From assembly GCA_900095095.1 (NCBI GenBank), contig FMBT01000501.1:1-64000 (forward strand): a DNA stretch of 64,000 nucleotides, written 5' to 3'. A model generated the notes under the pieces. The model ran no database searches, was not told the origin of the DNA, and was given only the letters and a program-made list of their open reading frames with translations. The stretch is from Fragilariopsis cylindrus CCMP1102. Its lineage: Eukaryota > Bacillariophyta > Bacillariophyceae > Bacillariales > Bacillariaceae. The position numbers were made by a program, and so were the translations under genes. Shown here piece by piece: positions 43,685-53,900 of the stretch (within the stretch, counting starts at the first letter, position 1; each line of letters opens with the position of its first letter).

Positions 43685-45307
43685 ATGAGTAGCAAATTAG
43701 ATTATCTTTCCAAGTATACATCGTCATCTGCTGCAAATGATGACGAAAAAAGGGAACGGAAACAAAAGAAGAAGAAAAGCAAAAAGAAAAGCAAGAAATC
43801 ATCACAAAAGAGCAGCAGTAGCAGCGATTATTTGTGCGTCGATGAAGATGAAGAAACATATCGTAGATTACCACTCGGGGATGGTAGTAATGATATGATT
43901 GATGATGATGATGAGGGTCCTGTAGTCGTACAGGAAGCAGCAGTGGATGCTTTTAATAACGATGATAGCAACGATGATGATGATGCCAACAACAACGAAA
44001 ATAAGACGACACGGGGAGTTTGGAAAACGGCATCAGAAACAATAAATAATGATGATGTTACTCTACTTAATGAAAATAACAATAACAGCGATCATAATAA
44101 TAATGGAAATGATAATCATCATCAAAAACGAAGACGATATGATTCTTCATCATCAGATGATGATGACGGTGATCGACGACGTGCCAATACTGTTACTACT
44201 GCTGCTGCTGCTGCTGCTGCTAAACGAAAAACGCGGCATGATTCTTCTTCCGATGAAGAAAAAGAAGTAGTAGATAGGACAAGAAATAGTAATAATAGTA
44301 ACAGGCGACAACGGTATGATTCTGATTCAGAAGATGATAATAATGATGACAGAAAACAAAATAATAATAATAAAAACGACAACGACAACAAAGAAGAAGG
44401 GAGACGACGACAACGACACGATTCTGATTCGGATGATTCGAATGAAAATAGTTCTACGAATGGAATAAAACAAGAAGAAAAACGACAGAGACGACACGAT
44501 TCAGACGATGATAACGACGACAATGATAACTCCACCAAAAAACGACGTCATGATTCGGACGATGATGATGATGATGACAATGGAAGCACGAATGGTCATT
44601 CTGGAAGACGAAGACGACAACGATATGATTCGGACGATGATAGCAATAATGACGACGATGAAGAAGAAAAACGAATGTCTTCTGGTCACAAAGCTGGTTT
44701 ACAACATTATGAAGATTTTAACAAATCAGAAAAGATAATTCAAGATAGGAAACATCAAGAGGCAAAGCATATGGTGGATAAGTATGGGATGGGTGAAACT
44801 GTTCATCGTGATAAGGATGGTAAAAAAAGTAATAGTAATGATAGTAATGATATGGATGAAAATGGAAAATCAAAAGAAGAAAATAAGGCAGATGCACAAC
44901 GTCGTCTGAATCAGGGAAAGGTACAACAGATGAAACAAGTGGCAATGGCAACAGAAATGGAAATACTACAAAATTCAACATTTGCACGACGGAAAGATGA
45001 TGAACGATTAGAAGATGTACTAAAAAATGAAATCCGTAAAGATGATCCAATGGCAAAGTATGCTATGATGAATACACAACAACAAAAGAAGGAGCAGAAT
45101 AAAAATAATCCTCAACAACAACAGGTCAAAGCTAGACCAATGTACAAAGGACCACAACCAAAAGCAAATCGTTTTGGTATCCGTCCTGGATATCGTTGGG
45201 ATGGTGTAGATCGTGGTAATTGTTTTGAAGATAAAATTATAGCAAAGAAATTTAGTGCGAATCATAATAAAGAAAAGGCATATCGTTGGAGTTCTCAGGA
45301 CATGTAA
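43685..45307 (+). CDS. BUD13: BUD13 homologue, RES-complex splicing factor
   Basis: The product is 540 residues from a single exon. The C-terminal BUD13 domain is unmistakable: KADAQRRLNQGKVQQMKQVA, then MYKGPQPKANRFGIRPGYRW and DGVDRGNCFEDKI, ending AYRWSSQDM. BUD13 with SNIP1/Pml1 and Snu17 forms the RES complex that helps spliceosome activation and retention of unspliced RNA. The N-terminal half is disordered, with a Lys/Ser-rich start (KKKKSKKKSKKSSQKSSSS) and about seven repeats of an R-[HY]-D-S-[DS] motif followed by an acidic run. Similar RHDS repeats occur in animal BUD13. An AGAA-rich codon bias reflects the composition. Confidence 0.92.
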   Translation: MSSKLDYLSKYTSSSAANDDEKRERKQKKKKSKKKSKKSSQKSSSSSDYLCVDEDEETYRRLPLGDGSNDMIDDDDEGPVVVQEAAVDAFNNDDSNDDDDANNNENKTTRGVWKTASETINNDDVTLLNENNNNSDHNNNGNDNHHQKRRRYDSSSSDDDDGDRRRANTVTTAAAAAAAKRKTRHDSSSDEEKEVVDRTRNSNNSNRRQRYDSDSEDDNNDDRKQNNNNKNDNDNKEEGRRRQRHDSDSDDSNENSSTNGIKQEEKRQRRHDSDDDNDDNDNSTKKRRHDSDDDDDDDNGSTNGHSGRRRRQRYDSDDDSNNDDDEEEKRMSSGHKAGLQHYEDFNKSEKIIQDRKHQEAKHMVDKYGMGETVHRDKDGKKSNSNDSNDMDENGKSKEENKADAQRRLNQGKVQQMKQVAMATEMEILQNSTFARRKDDERLEDVLKNEIRKDDPMAKYAMMNTQQQKKEQNKNNPQQQQVKARPMYKGPQPKANRFGIRPGYRWDGVDRGNCFEDKIIAKKFSANHNKEKAYRWSSQDM

Positions 45308-45375
45308 ATGGTAAAGTAGAATAATAATAGATATTATTATTAATATACAGGATTTATTCTATCTCTCTCTCTCTC

Positions 45376-48300
45376 TCAGTAATCCACCACTATTTCGCCA
45401 TCGTTCTTAGAGTTATCAGCGTGAACGGCAACCATTATTCTAATGATACGTCCACAGCAATAGGTCGATGATGATGATGGACCATTTTCATTGGGGACGT
45501 TACAGATAACAGCCCACGGAGTTGGCTTCCCGGCCATAGTCACCCGTACGTGACTAGTATTGACTCTAGGAATGAATAAAAATACATGCCCAACACGCTT
45601 CAATTCAGTCTTGAGATGTATCCTAACATTATTATTTTCTTCTGCTGATACATCAAACGATAAAACTTCATGTCCACAGGAGAAATGCAAGTCACTACCA
45701 ACGTATTGCGGTTTCGACGGATTGACCTTACGGATGTGAAAAATTTCTGTTTCATGAGCGAGGAAGTTTCGGCTGATTGGGTAATGGTTGGTATCTTCCT
45801 TCAATGATAGCCATTTATACCGTCCAGACCAGGTTGAGAATACATGGTAGCCACTCCCAGCCGTCCCATCATCTTCTCCGCCGACGATTGATTGGATCGT
45901 TGTAGATGATGGGTCATCGTGAGTTCCCCATCCTATCTCTGGAGGCGAGTATATTGCCAAACGGGGAATTCGCAAAACCTTAGGTTTGTCTTCCCAATTG
46001 GACAAAGAAATGACTGTCCACGTTCCCATTCCTTTCCCAACATGAATGCAACTTCGAGTACGTTCACCGGGACCGTTGTTAGATGATACAGCAGGCGAAG
46101 ACGACTCACTATTAAAAGCGCTCTGTCTTCCAAAATGGGTTGATTCCGCACTGAAGTCTTCTTCTTTTATACTTTGATGGAAAGATGTAGTTGCACGGAA
46201 TCTTTCAAGGTGACGATACCTATCCGTACACCACAATCGTATCAACGAAGGCATTCCCTTATTTTTTGTAGTATGGAGGTCCAAAATGACTCCTGATACG
46301 CCGGTCATAGGGACTATTCGGTTCAAAACTTGCAAACGATCTTGACTAACTTTAGACAAGTCATCGGAGATAAGAAGCATCCCACAAGTCATCGCAATAA
46401 TGGAAGCTGCGCTCACAACTTCTTCGTGTGTGAGTTTGGTACTTTCTCCTAATAATAAACAATCTGGATCGTTCTGCCACCATCTATGACCCATTGGAGC
46501 ACGACTCATACTATTACGAATCATACCTCGAAGAGAAGGAAGTGTTCCATTATCAAACCATGGAAGGGGAAATTCTGGATACCATGATGGGCCAGTATCG
46601 GCTGAAACGCGCATTCCGTCAATATATCCAATGCCGGTGCCCATAGGACAACCGCATCCAATTAGAAACACGTTCGGTCCCGCTGCTTCTCTGATAGTTT
46701 GTAGGGCCAAATGCATAGCTTCGGCTCGTGACATAGACATATCATACTTGCCATTACCTTCTAAAGATGCTGCATATAGAAAGTCAATTTTTAAAACTCT
46801 AAATCCCCAGTCACGGACGGCCCTACGGACTGAAGTGAAAACGTGGTCTCGAACCTGGGGATTTGTAGCATCTAAGCCGTAGAAGAATTTGCCACAATTG
46901 GATGAATTGGCAGGATGGCCTTTTTCGTTTCGAATAATCCATTCGGGGTGGTTCTTTATAATCTTTGAATGCTTGTCAGCAGTGAATGGAGCCATCCACA
47001 AACCCGGTCGCATGTGGGAGGAAGCAATGTCCGAGGCTACCACATCCATGGTGGTGAACTTTTTCGGCTTGAGAGAGTCCCAATCTCCCCACGCTGTCAT
47101 GTAACCATCATCAACCATTGCCATATTAGTAGGAACCTGTTTTTTCATTGTGGCCAGTCTAGAAAAGTTCCTTCTTAGATTTTCTTCTGTGATATTTTCG
47201 TAATAATGGTACCAGCTACACCATCCCGTTAAGAGAGGTCCATTCTGCAAAGGCTCCGCCTGATTGTAGGCTGCAGTAGCGTGCAGATAATGTACCATGG
47301 GCTCTTCATCGTACCGATGCGGTGTAATAAGTTGAGCGTATGCCCAATCGGTACTCACACGGGAGTTCAACATTGCCTCATGCGTTGCATGCATGGTAAC
47401 ATTCTCCAATTGATCGTCGATCGAAACAACACCAAATTGTTTGTGTTGAGACAACCATCCACAAACTAATGCCGGTCCACCATTTTCGTCCATGATTTCA
47501 TCTCGTCCGGTCGTAATGCAGGTAAAAAAGTCCGACTTGTACCGGTATTTCTTATTTTTCTTTGCAATGATGGGTTTCGTCTTTTGTGGCAACTCGAAAA
47601 ATTCAGGATTGCACATATTAGTTAGCCATCCCGATGAAGGCAATACAGTTGTTGGTGGATCTGGTAAGCATCCGCCCAAATTAAATGCTCCAGAAAACAA
47701 GTCCGGCATAGCAGAAGTAGGTTGGGGATGTCCTTTCCATACCGATCCACTAAACGACCAAGATTGAAAACCTTCAATGTAGACATGTGTGGCTGGTTCT
47801 CGTAAATCGACTGTACCATCCAAGACAGTGATAGTATCTAACGACATAGCATGACCTGAACGATTTTTGGGTGGTATATCTACTTTCCATAATAGAGGAG
47901 AGTCGTGATTTTTACCGCACGAGTCAGGATGTAATGGCATGGCAAAGGTAAGAACAATATACTCGTTATTGTTATTATTAGCTTTGCTACTACCGCTTCC
48001 GCTACCCGCAACATTATTATCGTTCTTGTTATTGAGGTTTGGGAGTGTGTCTCCGGATTCGGTAAATCGCGTCCATGATTGTTCACGTTGCTCGCTTGCT
48101 CTTTGTTGATGTAACTTAAGTGGAGCTTGATAGTCTCGTGGTGTAGTCAGTGCATCAAGATTTGCATCACCACCCAAAGGTTTTAAATAAACCTGTAATG
48201 CTTGACATTCCCCAATACCACGAATAGTAATTTTCAGCTTCTCTGTCTTGTAAATATGATTAGTAGTATATACTTCCCAAATCTGCTCCTCTTCTAACCT

Positions 48301-48858
48301 ACCATCCGTCGGACAGCAACATGATGTGAAAGATCTGGTGAACGCTCGTTGACGTTTTCCATTTGTAAATTCTGGAATGCTTTGCCAAGCAGGTCTGTAA
48401 GAAAGTCTTAATAATGATGAAGATTGTAATGCTAAACCATGAACGGGGCTGTAAAATTTCCAACAATGACTGCTACTGCTAGAGTCGATGGTTTCTCCAA
48501 GATCCCGTATTATAATACCATCATTGTCATCCTCGTCGAATTCATCATGATTGTCCAGCAAAGACTTTCTTTCACTGGATTTGTTGGCGTCTTCGACGGC
48601 ACCTGTTTCGGAAGATGACGCTGAAGAGTGTGATAGATCTAGTTCTAGTTCTTTCTTCCTATGTGTAGTGTGGAATAACTCTTCATTAACATCATCATCG
48701 AAATGAGTCGAGATCAATTCGATCGATCGTTCCTGCTGTTGTTCGGACGTCGATGTCGATGTCCTTCTTGAATTTGAATTCTTAGTAGACGGAAGCGTCA
48801 GAGAAAAGATCCATTTTTCTTCGTCGCTCTTTAAATTTGCTATTTCGACTTTTGCCAT
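45376..48858 (-). CDS. Glycoside hydrolase family 36 alpha-galactosidase
   Basis: The 1160-residue product is encoded by a single exon, with no signal peptide or presequence (MAKVEIANLKSDEEKW). The beta-sandwich N-domain is interrupted by Ser/Asn-rich inserts. The TIM barrel carries GWCSWYHYYENITEENLRRN, MAMVDDGYMTAWGDW, GLWMAPFTADKHS, the nucleophile Asp in VLKIDFLYAAS (about D692) and the general acid Asp in GMRVSADTGPSW (about D754). These match GH36 enzymes that release terminal alpha-galactose from oligosaccharides and galactolipid-type substrates. Raffinose-synthase-like activity is a less likely alternative. A C-terminal beta domain (GVILDLHTT, WGTHDDPSS) follows. Location is probably cytosolic. 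The stop codon lies about 70 bp from the BUD13 stop (convergent). Confidence 0.88.
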   Translation of the reverse strand: MAKVEIANLKSDEEKWIFSLTLPSTKNSNSRRTSTSTSEQQQERSIELISTHFDDDVNEELFHTTHRKKELELDLSHSSASSSETGAVEDANKSSERKSLLDNHDEFDEDDNDGIIIRDLGETIDSSSSSHCWKFYSPVHGLALQSSSLLRLSYRPAWQSIPEFTNGKRQRAFTRSFTSCCCPTDGRLEEEQIWEVYTTNHIYKTEKLKITIRGIGECQALQVYLKPLGGDANLDALTTPRDYQAPLKLHQQRASEQREQSWTRFTESGDTLPNLNNKNDNNVAGSGSGSSKANNNNNEYIVLTFAMPLHPDSCGKNHDSPLLWKVDIPPKNRSGHAMSLDTITVLDGTVDLREPATHVYIEGFQSWSFSGSVWKGHPQPTSAMPDLFSGAFNLGGCLPDPPTTVLPSSGWLTNMCNPEFFELPQKTKPIIAKKNKKYRYKSDFFTCITTGRDEIMDENGGPALVCGWLSQHKQFGVVSIDDQLENVTMHATHEAMLNSRVSTDWAYAQLITPHRYDEEPMVHYLHATAAYNQAEPLQNGPLLTGWCSWYHYYENITEENLRRNFSRLATMKKQVPTNMAMVDDGYMTAWGDWDSLKPKKFTTMDVVASDIASSHMRPGLWMAPFTADKHSKIIKNHPEWIIRNEKGHPANSSNCGKFFYGLDATNPQVRDHVFTSVRRAVRDWGFRVLKIDFLYAASLEGNGKYDMSMSRAEAMHLALQTIREAAGPNVFLIGCGCPMGTGIGYIDGMRVSADTGPSWYPEFPLPWFDNGTLPSLRGMIRNSMSRAPMGHRWWQNDPDCLLLGESTKLTHEEVVSAASIIAMTCGMLLISDDLSKVSQDRLQVLNRIVPMTGVSGVILDLHTTKNKGMPSLIRLWCTDRYRHLERFRATTSFHQSIKEEDFSAESTHFGRQSAFNSESSSPAVSSNNGPGERTRSCIHVGKGMGTWTVISLSNWEDKPKVLRIPRLAIYSPPEIGWGTHDDPSSTTIQSIVGGEDDGTAGSGYHVFSTWSGRYKWLSLKEDTNHYPISRNFLAHETEIFHIRKVNPSKPQYVGSDLHFSCGHEVLSFDVSAEENNNVRIHLKTELKRVGHVFLFIPRVNTSHVRVTMAGKPTPWAVICNVPNENGPSSSSTYCCGRIIRIMVAVHADNSKNDGEIVVDY

Positions 48859-49312
48859 ATTGTTTTGATTTACCGACTCTCTGTTTCAATTTGCTTTCGG
48901 CTTTCTCATTGTTGTTGTCCTTGTCCTATATGTAGTGTCGACTTATTTTTTCTTCCTTGTAACGCTTTACGCTTTACCTTGATGGGTGCCTACAAACCCA
49001 CCTACCGTTGAAAATCTGATTTTACGCTTCATGAAGGAGAAGAAGATTTAAATCTAAAAATACACAAATAGGCCGCGCTAACTTAGCGATAACGTCGTTG
49101 AGGTGAGTCCCATTTTGAATCTTGAATCACAATCCTGTCCGTTGTACGTTTTTAAATTACAGTATGTTACTTTTCCTATTTATTCGCTCATTATTCAATT
49201 ATTCATTCCAATCACATCATCACATCATGATCAACGATGGGATAAACAAGTAGGACTAGAAGGAATAAAACCAACACAACTTCAGATAGCGCTGCTCTTT
49301 GTAATAACTGTG
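48859..49312. promoter_or_regulatory. Divergent promoter region, GH36 / GIY-YIG
   Basis: These 454 bp include CGCGCTAACTTAGCGATAAC near 49075 and AACGTCGTTGAGGTGAG near 49092. The latter is similar to AACGTCGTTAAGGTGA in the 37.17 kb upstream region. An open frame from 49103 leads into the GIY-YIG gene but carries no leader features before 49313. Confidence 0.4.
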
Positions 49313-50543
49313 ATGGATCTATTGTTGCTTAAGTTGCTTCTGCTGTTATCCTCGTCAACGACGATCACAGTGGACGCATTTTCGTTAGCACCACAACAAC
49401 AACGACGACGACGGCTATGCAACTATATTTCGTCGCCCTGCTATTCTTCGCAGTCGCAACTTACATTGTTCCAAAAATTAGAACAAACAGATGATGATGA
49501 TGATAATACTGATAATGAAGGAGTGATAAAGAATAAGGTCAGAAGGTTGAATTGGTTGTCACCACGATCACCAACGTTCGCGTCTGCTTCTAAATACTCT
49601 CGAAATCAGAAGAAGAAGAATCCTATACGACGGCTTCCTATTTTACTTCAAAAAATTATCTTCCAGTGGCGGAGACTAAGACAAATAATTCGACAACTAA
49701 TCCATCGGAATACTGTATACGTATTAGAATGTGAGGATGATAAATATTATGTTGGATCTACTCGAAATAGAAAACAACGATATCGACAACATTTTGATGA
49801 TCCAAAAGGTGGTAGTAAATGGACTAAGTTGCATAAACCAATTAAAGTCATTGCTGAATATAAACGTATACCTGATAAGTACCTAATGGGGATGGAATCA
49901 CAAAAAACGGCTGAGTTTATGATAAAGTATGGAGTGAATAATGTCCGAGGGGCATCTTTTTGTTTTGCACGTAATTTTGAACATGCCGACATATCAACAT
50001 TAACAGGATTCTTAGGACATTACAATCAATTGTCTTATCCAGAACTACATAAGGAATTACAAAATGTCTTACCTCGTCCTCCACCTGATCCATCGGCAGC
50101 ATTCAAAGAAAGATTATACGCATATAATAAGAATAATAATAAAACGAACAACAACAACAACAACAACAACAACAAAGAAATAAAAAACAACAACAGCAAC
50201 AGCGACTATGAAGAAAGTAGTTTTGGTGATAGCCGTAATAAGACTCGAAACTACAATCGAAAGCTAAGAAAAAAATCTCGAGCATTGAAAAAAGACAGAG
50301 ACGTATGTTATCGTTGTGGACAGACTGGTCACTGGGCTAGCGACTGTCCCAATCGAACATTCGATGACAGTAATAGATTGGATACTTTGTTTCCTCCGTC
50401 GACGTCGACGTCGTGTCGGACTCGTCTTCGTCGGATCCACCATCACCGCTTCGTCGAAGTCGTCGAAGTCGTCGAAGCCGAACTTGTCTACCGACGCATC
50501 ATCGGGTTGGGAAAATGTTGACGTAGAAGATCTATTCGCGTAG
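49313..50543 (+). CDS. GIY-YIG nuclease-like protein with CCHC zinc knuckle, plastid-targeted
   Basis: I start at 49313 because MDLLLLKLLLLLSSSTTITV is a clean signal peptide ending VDAF/SLAP, the ASAFAP-type cleavage motif of diatom plastid proteins, followed by a basic transit region (QQQRRRRLCNY). The longer open frame to 49103 would bury it. The GIY-YIG fold reads VYVLECEDDKYYVGSTR then RQHFDDPKGGSKWTKLH, with an Arg in RNRKQRYRQH and a downstream helix (YLMGMESQKTAEFMIKYG). An Asn-rich linker follows, then a CCHC knuckle (CYRCGQTGHWASDCP). The frame steps by one base near 50400; the other frame ends VDVEDLFA at 50543. The role could be plastid DNA or RNA processing. Whether the nuclease is active is not certain. 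Confidence 0.72.
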
Positions 50544-50930
50544 AAGTTCCCACCGTGTAAATCTATTGACCGAATGAATTGACTAAACTCAATCGGCTGT
50601 CTTTGAATGATACACAGTAGTATAAATTTTTCAAGTAGGTCCTAACAACGAAGAACTGAGATTAATGAGAAAATTGAATAAGTGAGTCTGCATGCTTATG
50701 TATGCACTTCTTTGCTTGATATGAATCTCATTTTGAAAAATTTGCAAACGATCAAAGGAATAGAAAAACTGATAGCCACGTTGAGAAGAAATTTTACAGT
50801 AAGACTGTCTTATCTTATTTTCAACTAACATTAAGACTTTGCTGGATCGACATCAATCTTAAAAACAATATAGTATGATGTAGTTAATTCGTTTGTTCTT
50901 ATAATTGAATTTAGAAAATAAGACGCAGCC
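50544..50930. promoter_or_regulatory. Upstream region of the LINE-bearing gene
   Basis: AT-rich sequence lies between the GIY-YIG 3' end and the ATG at 50931. The immediate context is GCAGCCATGA. No other feature is supported. Confidence 0.4.
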
Positions 50931-53900
50931 ATGAACACTGTTCGTATTCATTCTACCACTTGTAGGTAAGTCGGTCTTCGGTGCATCTACACTAGACGTT
51001 TTGTCCTCCAATTTACTGTCCATAAAGGAGCAACTTGTTGTAGCTTCAATAGAAATTCAAGCCGTTACAAGTAATATAACTTATTATTTAATAGCTGCAG
51101 CTTTGCTCCTTAAGGTCTTAGAAAGACAGAAAGTCAACAATCTACCCGCCAAACTTATTCTACATTTATTTATTACTTAGGTTCGTCTCCAAATCTGTCA
51201 TCAATCATCTGCTTCCCCACCTCCAATGCTGTTTGCTCTCTGCTAGTTGATCTCTTCTTTCCCAATTTGTTGTACAATGTTGATATCAAATGATTAACCT
51301 TGTGTTTGATTTTCTTTATTACTGGAAGTACTCTACTTGATGATCGCTTCTTCTTTAATCTGGTGTATACATTTGTTAATGGATTATTGGAATATTTCTT
51401 TGGTTTCGATTGCTTTGTTGTTTTCCTTGATACCTTGGTCTTTGCTGGTTTGTTTGCAGTGAAGTGTTGCCATATCGGTATACTGTTGTCTTGTGCTAGT
51501 TCTTTCACTCTTTTCATGCTATGATCTATTACTGGTCTCCATCTGTTGATCCACTTTTTCAATTGTTGGTTTGTGTCTGCAAGTTTTGATAGTAGTGATT
51601 CATCATATATTTTAATTTCATCTTCTGGCAATACCATTTCTCTTAATGTATACAGATGAGTTATTCTCTTGCATAGAGATTCATATTCTGCTACTATTCT
51701 GCCCCCTAAACTGGTGTATTTCTGTCAATGCACCTATCTGTCCACATTTCTAATATTATTGGTATTATTGACTGAAAGAAACCATGAAATTCTTCTGTTT
51801 TATTTTTGCTTTTGGTTGTTTTGTTGTTGTTGTTTGCATCATTGTGTTGCTCTTGTTGTCTTTTCTTCTGTCTTTTCATCCTATCATACTCATTGGATCT
51901 ACTAGGCGTAGTCTTGTCTTATATGCTTTCTGTTGTATTCTCCACTCCTTTGAAAATTTTCCTCTTAACAGATTGTCCCATCCTATTACTGTTTGTTCAT
52001 CTATTAAGTTTTTTGTACCTTTCCATGCCTTTACCCCCTCTTATTCTGAACATGGTGTTGGACATGCAGTCCCCTTTGAAGTAAGCCATTAAACCTTCCT
52101 GTAGTATGTCACACAAGTTCTTGTCCACTGTTTTGCGCAGTACATTTATTTGATTGACAACCTTCTTTCTTACGCTTCTTCTGTGATCACACTGGAGGAT
52201 GTGGTCATCATCTTCGTCATCCAAGCATGATGCGCATCTCTTGTCATGGAAGTGGTCTCTTTTGTGTACTCTTTCTCCTGTTGGAAGTTTCTTTATGCAA
52301 AATTTATGCATCCATGCTATTCCTTTTGTTGAATATTTCTTGTAGACTGGTCGAAATACTCCCAATCAATTAGATCAAATATATTGTCACTCCATTTGAA
52401 TCTTCACAGTAGAATTTTCTAATGGTTTTAGTTGTATTATTTCTCTTACTGTGTGTTTGAAGTTTCTTGTTATTGTTCTTCCTTCGATGTGGAAACTGTA
52501 TGCATGTGTTTGGATCCATTGGTACAGTAGGTTTTTCTTGTAGTCTCTTCAGTCCTATTGTTGCAGTTCATCTGCTTCTGAGTTCAGATAAGCATCCAGT
52601 GGCATTGCTTTCTCATCAAAAACCATATCATCTTGGTGACTCTTTACCCAGCTTAGTTTTGGGTATGTTCTGAATCTCTTCAAAGTCCTACTTAAAGCTG
52701 AAAGTACATCCCACTCTGAATTTAGTACTGTCTTCAGGTGTGCTGTTGGATATTTATCATATGCTTCTAGTTTCCTTATCATACTTAGGCTGTCGGTGTA
52801 CACCTGTATTTTTCCTCTTGCTGGTTCATCACATTGTATTTGTTGATCATAATATTCTGTTATCAATTGTAAAGCTTTGCTGCTGCCAGTAGTGCACATA
52901 TTTCAGATCTGAATGATAGTGGATCATTTCCTGATGGTTGTCCATAGCAGATAGCAGTATGGTTCCATCTTCATCTGCAACACAAATCCCAGAGATCCTT
53001 TGAGTGGTATTGCCCCTCCATCTGTTGCTATGTTGTATTTCTTGGTGATTTTATGAGTTCATAGACTTCAATGGTGTGTTAGGAAGTTTATTTCTGCATA
53101 GTACTGTGATACATGTTCTTCTTGTGACTGTAGATATTGCATTATTGTTTTGCTCTCCATCTGTGGTTCTTCTCTTGTTTCTTATTGGGTGGTGTTCTGA
53201 TATTCTCCATCCATCTTCAGTGTCCATTACATCTGTTGGTGATGCATCATTCGGTAGTCTTTCCACATTGCCTTCTGGTACATAGTTGTATGTATCATTG
53301 TCTGCTATCATGTGGCAGTCATAGTAGTATTCTCCATTGGTGTGCCATTCCTTTCTAAAGCTCCTGTAGAGAGTGTCGGTTTCTTCTGAATAATAGAATG
53401 GCCACAGCCGTTCTGAATCATTGGCTTGTACTAGCCAGTCACCTAGTGGCTTCGTCAGTCTCATCCGTTGTCCTATCTCACCTGTCATTCTTCCCTCTTC
53501 TCTATACTTTTTCTCATATTTACTACTTCTGTATGATTAAGTTCCTCTTCATCATCATCTTCATAAGTATTTTGTAGTATTTGCCTGTTTGTTACAATTC
53601 CTCTGTACGGTACTCCAATCCAATATTTAGTATGTACGTCCCAATACTTTGTCTATCTCTTCTTTTCTGCTGTAGCCCTCATGGTTGATGGGGTATATCC
53701 ATTGTGGTTGGTTCGGTTCTTGGTTCGGTGTATAGGTTGAGTCGTGACTTGGTACTTGGTTCGTTGAACCTAGGTCCAGTTCTTGGATCTGAGCTTGGTT
53801 CCTTGGATCGTGGATTTGTACTGGGTTAGTGATCTGGATCGTTACTTGGATCAAATCTGGTTCTTGTTTCATACTGGATTTGCATATTGTTTTCAGGAAT

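Noticed and set aside
44122-44538. Ser-rich minus-strand frame inside BUD13
   Set aside because: It is the complement of the GAT/GAC-rich repeat array; BUD13 on the plus strand is certain.
51784-52092. Hydrophobic plus-strand frames within the LINE
   Set aside because: They are complements of Lys/Arg/Gln-rich LINE coding sequence on the minus strand.
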